NCBI GenBank assembly: GCA_916610825.1
Contig: OU744451.1
Span: forward strand, 3,038,001 to 3,102,000
Length of the DNA: 64,000 nucleotides
Direction of reading: 5' to 3'
DNA from: Haliclystus octoradiatus
Taxonomy: Eukaryota; Cnidaria; Staurozoa; Stauromedusae; Haliclystidae
Part shown: positions 49,701 to 61,900 of the stretch, piece by piece
Layout: every line of letters starts with the position of its first letter
Numbering within the stretch: position 1 is the first letter of the stretch
Notes under the pieces: model-generated
Told to the model about the DNA's origin: nothing
Database searches by the model: none
The model's input: the letters and a program-made list of their open reading frames with translations, nothing else
Translations under genes and position numbers: made by a program

Positions 49701-49971
49701 TAATAAAAAATCAATGACCCATTATATTAGAAAAAGTAATTATTGTGGTGAAATTGATTAGAGATAATTGATGTTCCAGACAAAGACTGTGTTATTTTCA
49801 TCACTACTGTTCGTAACCGAGGCAGAGACAATGACAAACAGAGTTGTCATCTATGGTTGTCACACAGGTTACTTGAAAATAGTACCTGTCTGTCTGCAAA
49901 AATATTTGCATACGTTTATTCACAATTAACAAATTCATATTTAGTCATTGCCTCAGCTGGTAAGGTGAGAT
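46771..49971. other. Intergenic, upstream of the PAN-domain gene
   Basis: AT-rich without supported ORFs. A segment at 49448-49540 (CACAGGTTACTCAAGAATAGTACCTG...) recurs diverged at 49863-49960, about 415 bp downstream and just before the gene's ATG. It may be a local promoter-region duplication. No TATA box or other motif could be assigned. Confidence 0.4.
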
Positions 49972-52900
49972 ATGTTTATAGTTATGGCTTCAAACGCTAT
50001 TTTACTATTTGCAGCTGTCTTTTTTGTTAATGTAATAATTGCATCTTCGTCTGAATTGCAATTATATAAACCAATATCTGGTTATATTCTTGATGCTTAT
50101 ATTATTTCTGTGAATAAAACAACAGATTTAACATCATGTTCAATCTCATGTACATCAAATGAAAATTGTATGTCTGCTAATTTCTATCCTGATGATACCA
50201 ATCAATTGATGTGTTCATTATCAAATTTTACAATGTGTAATAATCAAAGCAATTTGATTCAGAAAACTAATGGTGTCTATTTGGAAATGAAGGTAAATTT
50301 CAGCGATTTAATTAATTAGTTATTTTCTCTGTTGAAACTTATATTTCCCGTAGTTTTAATTTCAGTTGCTTGGTTCCTTTTTTTGTTTTAGAGCTGCACA
50401 GGATGCAAAAGAAATGGTAAGTTTCTAATAAAATAACGGTCGGGCTGCGGTCAATTCTGAAGCTGTATGGACCATTTCGTGGTTTATTTACCGTTATGGC
50501 GCAACGGATAATTGAGCAATTTTATGTGCATTAAAATAAATTAAAATTCATGTTATTACATATTACAAAAATTGACGCAGTTAGTCATTGACTGGCAGTT
50601 TACAAACGTCGTGCTTTTCATGCGCCGTGCTAATCTTCTGGCGCGACCTGGCAAAAGCGCGACGTATGAATCAGTAAAGCACGACGCAATTTGTCTAGCT
50701 CGACAATAGCTCGAAGCACGACGATGGTTGCCGCTCGGAGCGGCGTCAGCACGACAGTTGTTTTATAAGGCGTGCTTTTTAGGATGCCGAGCTTTTATTC
50801 GTCTGTTTTCAGACGAATGTTCGGTCAAATTCATGCGAATTGGGGATAAAATAGTAGTTTTTATGATGTTTTTTTATCGTTTCATTCACTTCTCGATGAT
50901 ATTGGTGAACATAAAGTCCAATTATAAACTACTTCATTATGCTCAACTGTTTGGTATTCTGCTGTCTCTTAAAATAGTGAATTTTATTACTATGTTATTA
51001 CTATGTAGGTTGAAAACATTTCAGGGTGCCCTTCATTTCAGTTGCATATTAACTGGTAACATTGCTTGATAGAACAAATATTTCTTTATGAGATTTAATT
51101 GTTTTTTTAAATTAAAACATTTATATTCGAAGGAAATTTAACTAATAAACATTAGATCTCTTAAACCGAATTCTTATATCTCAGACAGTGTGACATCATT
51201 TTCAGGTACTGCTAAATTTAGCTAAAGGTAGTTTTACTTTCAATAATTGCGCAATACGCCTTTCAATTTTGATGACGTCAATGGCCAAAGCACGGCAATT
51301 TCATGCCGTCTAAAATGAATTGAAACCAGAATTCCAATTCTGCCGTGCCAGACAAAGGTAAGCACGGCGCATGTAAAGCGCGACGTTTGAAGACAGCCTA
51401 AAACTGCTTTTGATCTCAGGTTCGATTGGCAAAAAGATCTCTGCCGACCTCGATCATTATCAGCCGCCTTCGAACAATAACTGTTAATTCTATCATAGAT
51501 CATTTTCGGATTTTCTTACTTCCACTTTGATGAAATGTATTACACCTGCGCGTTGATATAGATACTGGACGGAGAGCTTTTTTTTCTGATTCTCTGAAAT
51601 TATTTATATTAGCACTTCAACAATTTTTTCGTCTATATCTGTCAATCAATATCAAGTGATTGGTCATATTTGATTGCATTCATTAAAATAGAAAACATTG
51701 TTATATACAGTAGTATTACATTTTCCATATTTATAGATTATTAAAAGATAACTAACTGAATTATGATTGTACAATCAGAAATCAAAAACTTGCTTATTTC
51801 AACAAGGAATCAACAAGGAACATCTGCATGTGAAATCATTACTTAAAAAACTAATTCAAATTTAATGGAGGGCTACGTTACACAAGCTATTGTGAAAATG
51901 TAATGTTGCTATTATATAATGACTGTACTGTATATTAACGACACTTACATAATGTAACGTGTCCTTTATTTGCCAGTCAATTTGACAAAATATAATATAT
52001 CATATCATAATTATTTGTGAATAAATATTTCTTTTCGAATGTTATAAAAATTGAATTATTTTCGTAGCGGATGAAAAAGTTACTATAGCAGCATTCAAAC
52101 TCCGACAGAATAATGTGTTCGTATTTCAACAGAAGCCCGACTGAATTAGATTATATGCCATACAGTATCTTTTCATAATGTTTTGTATCATGAATTGTGT
52201 TATTTACAAGTTTCTTTGTTAGCTATGTCTGACCGTGTTTTGTGGCGTTCTTTGTGTAGCAAAGATGTAAGGCGTAAGATGGACGGCACATTCATATAAT
52301 GTGACTGTCTATACTACTACTACTACTACTGCAGTAGATGGAGCTGGAAATGTAGTCTAGAATACAGTGATTTAATATCTTAATTGACGCTGAAAAGTTG
52401 AATATTTACATCTTTGATTCATTTTTCATTAATTTAGTAATCTATATTTCAATTGTATACCTTTCTGATTTGATCACTGAGTGAAATATTATTGATCTGG
52501 TGTCGGAGTCGAAGTTAGAGTCTATGTTGCTTTCATTTTTGTAGCATAGCTCAGAGTCACTTGCCATTCTGAGGACATTGTTATTTTAATCTGAAATGCC
52601 TGGCTCTGATTCTTATTAGTTTCCACATTATATTGCAAACATTTTTGAATTTTTGTTCAGTGAATTTTATTCTTATGCGATCCGAAGGATAAACAAAGCT
52701 CTGCATTAATACATCGAAGACAAATGGCGATTAACTCCATAGAGAATTTCATTAAAAATGTTAAGAAATAAGCGAAAATTTCTCTCTAATTGTAATGAAA
52801 GAGCACATAGTTGACTTTAGACAGGTTTGGTGGAGATTTATATTATCTTGATCAAACATCTGCAATTAAGAACAGAGCGAGAAATGGGCTTTTCTCAGAC

Positions 52901-55900
52901 AACAGCTTGTGATTGTGTTATAGTTAAAAATTTAATGGAGGTTTGTAAATAAAATATTCGCTTATAATAAATAAATAAATAATAAAATATAAATGATTGA
53001 TTGTGATGTAAGATAACTAAAAGAGTTGATTAATGATCAAAGTTTGAAGTTGATCTGATTAGAAATGACGGAAGTATCGATGTTTTAATACGTTTTTTCT
53101 GCCACGCGTTTATTTTTGTTATTATTGTTATTGTTGTTATTTTTGTTATTATTATTCGATTATTCAATTTTTTATCGAATTATTTTTACTTTCTCTTTTC
53201 AATACAATATAAACATCAAATTTTATATTATTGAACAAAATACTAACTGGCATGAAATAAGAAATATGTATGAAGTAGAAATGATTCTGCATAATAAATA
53301 TATTGAGTTGCCAAAGTAGTAACGCTAAATTTGACTAGTTGAAAATTCAGATCAGCGAAACAGGTGCACTGATTTGTACAAAATGTTCTCTGTTATATAC
53401 ACGCTGAGTTCAAAACGTATTTTATCGTTTTCTAACAGCGAGGAAGTTTTGTTTTAGCTTTAGGCGCAGGTAATCTAAATGCATGATTGAAGACAAGTTA
53501 TTTGATATTTTCTACAGGTCTGAATAGGAGTTCAGAGACGAAAAATTTGAATTAAATTTACCATGATTTAATACTAAAATTACTTCACCAACGTAATGTA
53601 CGTAATAAAAAACGCACTGATAGCTAGATGCAAGTAATAAAGGTTTCTCATAAAATATTCGCTTAATATAGATGATTGATTGTGATGTAAGATAACTAAA
53701 AGAGTTGATTAATGATCAAAGTTTGAAGTTGATCTGATTAGAAATAACGGAAATATCGATGTTTCAATACGTTCTTTCTTCCGCGCGTATATTTTTGTGA
53801 CGTTATTCAACAATTCAATTTTTTATCGAATTACTTTTACTTTTCAATACAATATAAACATCAAATTTTATATTATTGAACAAAATACTAACTGTCATGA
53901 AAGAAGAAATGTGTATGACGCCTAGAAATGATTCTGTATATATATTGAATTTGCCAAAGTAGTAACGCTAAATTTGACTAATTGAAAATTCAGATCAGTG
54001 AAACAGCTGAATCATATATTGCACTGACTTGTACAAAATGTTCCCTGTTATATGCACGCTGAGTTCTAAACGTATTTTATCGTTTTCTAACAGCGAGGAA
54101 TTTTTGTTTTAGCTTTAGGCGCACGTAATCTAAATGCATGATTGAAGACAAGTTATTTTGATATTTTGGTCAGGTCCGCAGAGTCCAGAGAGGACAAATT
54201 TGAATCTTCAAATTCATCATGATTTAATATTAAATTTGCTTCACCAACATAGATGCACGTAATAAATGACGTTCAATCTGAAAAGTTTCCTAGCGGAGCA
54301 AAAATAGCATTTTATGAGGACAAGTTTGCAAAAATCGTCAGTGCCGGACATTCAATTTTAGGGCTAGTTAATGGATGGCGTCAGAAGTTACTAGTCTGGA
54401 TGTTCTGATAAATCTGTGGATGTGTTGGATCGTTTATTTTCTTTTTCGCATTGTCTTTTTTTCTTTCGCAGAACATTTTTCAAGTTTTGTTTAAATCTGT
54501 TATCGAACGTCTTTGTCATTGTTATCGAACCCTTTCAATGTCTTGGCTTCTCCATGGATTCCTTTTAAGCACAGCCCAGACCCTCTGAATGTTTCCAGAA
54601 AAGTACGATTCGAGAAACTCGGTTACGCTTAGCCACTCTTGAAAAATGCTGCTTCAAACACGAATACCACACAGCAGCTAAACACAGTCAAGGGAGCTGT
54701 CCCCTTGGCAACACGCAATGAGGCTATTGCATGTCAAACCTTGGAAAACTGTCTCAGACTTGATGAAAAACACCCACGCCGGCCTGAAGACTACAGGAAT
54801 CCTGTACATCCAAACGAATTACATCAACAATCTCAATACTTCAAAGTAACTCCTGAAGAAGTAAAGCAAGCAATTTGGCGTTTCCCTAATGGTTCCGCTA
54901 ATGGGCCAGACAGTCTCAAGCCACAGCATCTTAAAGACATGTTTAGCGCGCAAGCCAAAGAACACGGCGCGAAACTCCTTTCATCGCTGACTTCATTGAT
55001 CAATTTCGGACGAAGACATACTAGTGAAGATAGACTTCAGTAATGCATTCAACCAAATTAGAAGAGACTCAATGCTGGAAGAGACAATAAGATTTTTCAC
55101 AGAGATTTACAATTATACATATCAAGCATACGCCTTACCCTCTTATCTTCTATTCGGGAATGACCATATTTGCATGAATGACCCAGCCTGACTCTACAAC
55201 CAATCATCGATCGCTAGAAAGTCGATTATATTTATGGTATTTGGATGATAGAATTTCAGCAGGTGGGGGACATGTCGTTGCGAAGAAACTCGTTGCGAAG
55301 AACAGTCGTTGCGAAGAAAATCATTGCGAAGAATTTTCTTCGCAACGACTGTTCTTCGCAATGAGTTTCTTCGCAATGAGTTTCTTCGCAACGACGAGAG
55401 CTCAATTTTCTTCGCAATGAGTTTCTTCGCAACGACATGAGCTCTATTTTCTTCGCAACGACATGAGCTGTATTTTCTTCGCAACGACTATTCTTCGTAA
55501 AGATTTTCTTCATAGTGACACATAGTGCTCTGTTACGCAATCGTCTACGTAGCGATCATCACGTAGTCACCTTCCAGAATTTGTGATACGTCATCTCTCG
55601 ACTAACTCTCAGGCTCTTCATTAAGTACATTAGGAGGAGTAGAAATGGAGACTGTAAATAGTTAAAGCATTGCATTTATTTATATTAACGATGTTTTGGA
55701 TTATCGTATTTTCAGAAATAATAATCAATTACACGAGAATTAAACATATCCCCTGGCTGAAATATAGAAATGTCAATTTGTAACATATCTCAAAGGCAAT
55801 CCCAAAGGATATACATATATAAAGTGCCTAATATGCAATTGCGATAGTCAATTTATTTGTCATATATCCAGCTTGCTAAGATATCCGGATTCTTAATCTT

Positions 55901-58900
55901 TGATTGGGAAGGAAACTATGATGAATCACTTTTTCAAGCTCAACTTTAATTATGCTCATTAATAATTTCATACACAAGATGAGATTTGCACTGCTTAGCT
56001 CGGCTTCAGTGTGGTTACTAATCATTGCCATTGTATGTTTTATTATATATGTTGTCTTGATGTTATATAAAGAGTTGATATCTGATGTCGTGTATGTGAT
56101 GGAGTGGCTGAACGAGTGTGGTTTCTGTAAGATATTGTTGTCGTTATTATTGTAAGTAGCTGCTAATAAACCATAGTAAAAAAGAGATGTTGTAAATGAG
56201 AGTTGAGATAGTCACACGAAGACAGTGATTGAAGAAGGAACTACATTCATATTTATGTAAAGAAGAAGCGTTCTCATTTTTTGTCTCTCTCACACTGACT
56301 CTACAGTCTTACAACCATCATTCGATTCCGGTTTTCTGTAGCCGTCTGAACTGGTGTAAGTTCGAGTCTGCTAGAAGATTGTGCTAATTCATATATGGTG
56401 CCCTTTAAATGTATATATATCCAATCGAAAATGTAAATGAATTAATAACAGTTTTAGTTCCCAAAGCCAGCAATATTAACAACCATGCATCATGAATATG
56501 CTGACTAAATAAAATAACACTGAATGCCAGTAGGCTAAAGTCAAAGCAATCCTCTGGATCAGCTAAATTTATCATGCAATATATATACTGATTATTTTTA
56601 CTATCCTTTGCGAGTTACATATTTTTAAAATTTCCCTTGAAATATTAATAAATATTACCCATTGACTGACGGTCAGCAGACACCATGTCAATTAATTCCT
56701 ATTAAAACCCCGTATAGTCCTGCATGGGCTGGGACAAACTTCCCATCATTATCAATCCTGTATTCTATTCCAGAAACATACTTTCTTACAAATCCAACTA
56801 TATCATATATGTATACGTCCTATCCTAGAATATTGATGATTACTCTCCGCTTTCGATACTGCTACAAATTTATATTAACTTTTTGATACTATATGTAACC
56901 CTACTATATGCCTACTATACTACTATGCTACTAACTCTCCATATTGTTAAGAGAAAAGTGAATATAAAATGAGTTATGATGCTATCAATATTTTCAGACA
57001 TTATTAATTGCATACAAAATTAAATATACAAGCATTAATTGCAATTTATTTTCGTATGACAGTGTTCTCAAATTAATGATTATTAAACAAGTTTATATCA
57101 AATAAATGATTATCTGTAGTCTGTAAATTTGGTAATTATATCTAGGTAAACACAAAGAAATCATAAGTTATACTTATTACAATGAGATTTTAATTAGGTA
57201 ATTTATGGTTCATAGTTCGTAAACATTCCTTGCTGTGTATATCTTTATGAAACCATAGTCACTAGTGACTATGATGAAACCGAATGATACTTGTTTCATC
57301 GCGATCAGCTACATATCCACGGCTAATTTATGGACATACGTTTCACATCCTGAAAATTTCCACCAGATTCAATGGTCGGATTCGATTTATGTCGTCCCTG
57401 ATCGGATCGGACTCGGATTAAAATTTCGTGCCTATATTTGGATTATTAATGCCTAATTCAATCCGGTGCAAACCTCTAGCTATGGCTTAAGAACCCGGTT
57501 ATGTAGGAGGTTTTGCAAAATAAGTTTGTTTTTGCAAATAATGAATAAGCAGAACTATTATGTAGATTAAAGAATGTTAGGGCATCATAAAAGCTGCTAT
57601 CACGAGCGTCTGAAGCATATCGGTCTGTAAAGCTTGGAGTATCGACTTGTGCTACATTTGATAAAAATCCTCCTTTTAAAAGTCATATTTGCCTGTAAAT
57701 AATAATTGGAAAGTTAGAATAATCATATTCAAATCAAATCCCTCTTGTGCTAGCTGTGTAGACGGTGAGACGCTATATGAAAGGTTATCATTGGAATTTA
57801 GGCGTTTCCTTCGATTTTTTCTTACTGGTGCACAGAGCTACTTCAAACGCTCGCGGAGAGTAACCCTCACAATATGATATTGAAGTAAAGGATAGCGACA
57901 AGAGAAAACTCTGAGAATTGCAACGTTTCGAGTTTCTCAGAGTTTTATCTTGTCGCTATCCTTTACTTTAAAATGTTTTACTAAGAAACTACTAATAAAA
58001 ATATGATGTTCTTCAGCAGTGTCATTGCCAGCTGCCTCCAAACCTCAGGGAGTAACTTCAATTGTTGGTATACCGAGACGTGCCAATTATCGAGGGTACC
58101 TTTTCATGATCTTTTGAAATTTTCGGGGTATCTATTACCAATTTTTCAAAATAATAGAGGTATTGTCTTTCATTGAGCAAAAATGTTAATGTAAACTCAA
58201 GAAATTGTAATCAATTTATGCGTCGATAAAGATTTAGCGTATACATTTTGGCCTGAGTAAAATATTTGAAGTATCAACTTTGGAGAAACAAAATTTTGGG
58301 GGGCAAATTTCTGACTCAAATTGGCAGCCCCCGTCCCTTAAATTTCTCACATAAAGAAATCATTCAATTCAAAGTAGAAAAATAAAACATTTTGGTTCAC
58401 AACAATTTATCTATTTCGTTGCGGAATATTGGAAATGTATTAGAAGCGTTGAATTGACGATGTGATCCTGAGTTTAGTGTATATGTAGGAGATCTAATAA
58501 CGTGAGTATATAGATGATCTTCTAGGCGTTATTTTGATTTAACTCCTTGTATTCATATTGAATGAAGGTCTCCTACAAGAAAATGTATACTAAAAAGTGG
58601 AGTACAAAAAATCATGTAAAAGCTAACCAAAAAGCTCCAAAAACTTGAAAATGCAACCCACAAATCTAAAAAAGTGCTTGAATTTTTTATGTCTCTTTCA
58701 AAATTCTCTACAAATTCAAAAAAGGGGCACAAACACTTCCAAAAGCTGATATTTCCTACCCAAAAAGTATTTTCTCAGCTGGAATATGGACCATCGAAAA
58801 GGAGTGGCATTTCCTAGTATTGTCGTCATTGGGAGTTACCTACCAGTGATTTATTTATTATGGAATAGCAGTAATCATGCAATGACCATTCATATCTGTA

Positions 58901-61900
58901 ATGCTGTATGCTATATTGTGATTTCCGGTGGTAAATGTTGAAATTAATTAAATGAAACAAGTACGTACATGATAATTAAAATAAGAAATCTAATTGATTT
59001 AGTTTGTATAATATATGCATCATGCAGCAAAGTGGAGTCCCTCACCTCATTGCGAGAGGCATTTGCATTAAAGGTCATCAAAGCATGGCACTGTATAAAA
59101 ACAATCGATCAGCATTACTAATTGTTAATTAAATAAAAATAAAAATTACCGAGAATAAACCACTCGATAATTTTTTCTAAGTAAAATTAATATTAATCAT
59201 GGTTATTTATATTGATTTTTAATGCAAAAGAGTGCTTATTTGAAAGCGTCCATAAATTTAGCATACCATTTTATATATTTTTACATATAATTTAGGATGC
59301 AAGCAAATATGTCCTCTTCCTTTTTAAATTGTGTAATACGCACCTCCATACTGTTTACTTTACTTGAAATATTTATCTGTAAAACGTTTGAAAGACATAT
59401 TATATTCCAATTCGACAAATATATATTATTCATTCATTCATTCATAAACTTGTGACTTTATTCAAGACAACCTTTCGGTGCTTGAAGGCTCCTCTCTGTA
59501 GCGAAATGACTTTTCTTCACAACGACTATTCTTCGCAACGAGTTTCTTCGCAATGAGTTTCTTCGCAATGAGTTTCTTCGCAATGAGTTTCTTCGCAAAG
59601 AGTTTCTTCGCAACGACCATTCTTCGCAATGAGTTTCTTCGCAACGACGAGAGCTCTATTTTCTTCGCAACGAGTTTCTTCGCAATGAGTTTCTTCGCAA
59701 TGAGTTTCTTCGCAATGAGTTTCTTCACAACGACCATTCTTCGCAACGACTGTTCTTCGCAATGAATTTCTTCGCAACGATATGCACTCAGCAGGTGAAC
59801 CATCAACAGTCTACGAGGATGTTAAATTAATCGAATCTTGTGGTTAGAACGTCGGACTGTCCCTTAACTGATCAAAGTGTGAAGTCATCAGTAAATCTGA
59901 AAAAGCTGCAATCGATAAATGAGGAGTATTAAACGACTTTAAAAAGACACTAACATCAGATCTTCAACTACTAGGAGCACCAATCGGAGGTAACACAAAG
60001 GAAGATTTGTTAAAATCAAAGATATGCCGCATATGCTGCCTCAGTAAATGGAACTTCAATACTGGTTTCCTCCCTCACCCATGCAGCTTTTGAAAGCCGT
60101 ACCATACCAGGTTATGAAGAAACAATTACTCACTGCAACAAGACATGCGATACCAACCTATCAGAACTACACTCTACGAGCAAAAAGTGTGGGACAAAGA
60201 TATTATAAACGTTCAACTGAATACACTCCACCAAAGTGAAGCAACATTAGATGACAAGGCCCGCTCTCTAGCTGCCCATGAAAGGGAAGCCTACGCTTGG
60301 ATAAATGCATTACCATCTGCACCGCTAAACCTCTTCTCTACAAATAACCAACTGCGTATTTCAATTTCACTTCGTCTTGGCTTGAAAATTTGTTAAGAGC
60401 ACATTTGTCGATGAGGAACGAAAGTAAACAGAGATGGTTATCACGGACTGGCCTGCAGAAAATCAGCTGGCAGATTCACAAGGTATGCAGAAATAAACAA
60501 AATCCTGCACAGATTATTGTCTTCCGTAAATGTCCCTTAACCACCTGGCCTGGCTAGAGACGATGGAAAGACGCCGGATGGCATGGCTCAAGTCCCATGG
60601 TCTAGGGAGAAATATCTGGTATGGGACTTTACCTGTGTGGATTTATTTGCCACATCAAATTTAAACGCCTCATCATCATCAGCTGGTGCAGCAGCACAAC
60701 TTGCCGGAAAAAAAACGAAGAAATACTCATCTCTGGGTGACAACTATATTTTTCAACCAATTGCAGCAGAAAACCTAGGAACTTTTGGAGAAGACAGCAG
60801 AAAATTTATTGACATTGTTGGCTCAAAAGTAAGAATGCACACAAACGAACCTCGGCCAAAGAGTTTCCTGTACCAAAAGATTGGCATTGCATTACAGAGA
60901 GACAATGCCATTAGTGTAATGGGAACTTTTAACACACTAGCTAGTACCTGAATTGAATTTTTTATAACGAATTTTATTTATTTATTTGGTTTGATTTAAA
61001 ATTTAATTATGGATTAGATTTTTATTATAATGTTATTTTATATATGTAATAGATAATATAATATACAAGTTGAAGAAGCGAATAAAATATGTTAAAAAAA
61101 ACACAAATAAAAACACAGTTGCAATTAACCTATACAAATTGAAGTAGTTTTTAAGAAAACAACAATTTTCAAGCTCGATCCTGTCATCCACTCTCCTTTC
61201 AAGCAGCTGGACTGTCTGTTTAAATACTAGTTGAAGTTATGTTTAAAAGTAACGAAATTAGCTAAAACCCATTTAAGCTTTAAAGATTACACTAAACAGC
61301 ATTGTTTGTTTATTAAATTTTCATCTGACGACGGATCCTTTGTATATCATCTTTGATTGGTTCAAACTCTCTCTTGTTTACAAAAGGCGTAGATAAGTAG
61401 TAATCGAATAGAAAAATATTTCTTTCATTGTTGTCTAGTGACTAAGTATTGGACTCAGTGGACACCTGGACTTTATGAACTTGGACAATTTCGAGAACGG
61501 AAATGCATTCATAATGCCTGCGAGAAATTGGAATGTACTGGAGATCATCAACATGAGATCAAATGTGAAGTAGAACAATGTTCAGGTAAAACTCTAATCT
61601 AAGAATCTCTCACGTAATCAACCTATTGCGACCCTGTAGAATAGATTTGTATGTATATCCAGGGGTAACTATAAATGGCTGGTATACGGGGGTGTGCCAA
61701 TTGTCGAGGGCACATTTTCACGATCTTCAAAAATTTCTGAGGTATCTATTTCATAATTTTTAAAATATTCGAGGTTTTATTTTTCAATGAGAAAAAAACA
61801 TTGATGTAAACCCATGAAAATGTAATCAATTTTCAAATACACTTCGATAAAAAAATATTTGGGGTATACATATTGAAAAGCTATCGTTGTGTGAAATAGC

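Larger units (their letters stand above)
55506..59504. other. Interior of the Foldback-like element
   Basis: AT-rich; longest frames are 60-75 codons and show no domain. It includes the 20 bp perfect palindrome CATAGTCACTAGTGACTATG (57254-57273), the hairpin at 57883-57969 and a repeat (58040-58250) shared with 61675-61880. Confidence 0.5.
55266..59787. mobile_element. Foldback-like element with iterated TIRs, 4.5 kb
   Basis: Both ends are arrays of a roughly 15 bp subrepeat in opposite orientation (TCGTTGCGAAGAA type at the left, TTCTTCGCAACGA/TTTCTTCGCAATGAG type at the right). The outer edges match as inverted repeats (CATGTCGTTGCGAAGAAACTC / GAATTTCTTCGCAACGATATG). TCAGCAGGTG flanks both sides (55256-55265 and 59788-59797). 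Leaving out the insert and one copy keeps the surrounding RT frame continuous. Long TIRs built from subrepeats and a 9-10 bp duplication recall Drosophila Foldback and Galileo elements. The interior (55506-59504) has only short ORFs; no transposase is visible, so it appears non-autonomous. Confidence 0.8.
54620..60955 (+). pseudogene. RT pseudogene with endonuclease-like C-terminus, split by an insertion
   Basis: Left part 54639-55255: TPEEVKQAIWRFPNGSANGPDSL (RT start), a deletion, then KIDFSNAFNQIRRDSML and, after another gap, LYLWYLDDRIS with the catalytic YLDD. Right part 59798-60950: VYEDVKLIESCG, SKCEVISKS, QLLGAPIGG and, at the C-terminus, RPDG...VPWSREKYLVWDFTC...AAAQLAGKKTKKYSSL. A PD...D...K..KY pattern like this resembles the restriction-like endonuclease at the end of R2/NeSL-type LINE proteins; that assignment is an inference. 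Many stops and frameshifts: inactive. The 4.5 kb insert at 55266-59787 interrupts it two residues after YLDD-R-I-S, and the frame is continuous across it. Confidence 0.75.

Noticed and set aside
59462-59806. Open frames with repeated CEETH or LRRN codons
   Set aside because: Produced by the 15 bp subrepeat of the Foldback-like element; they shift between frames and have no start or domain context. The same holds at 55194-55540.
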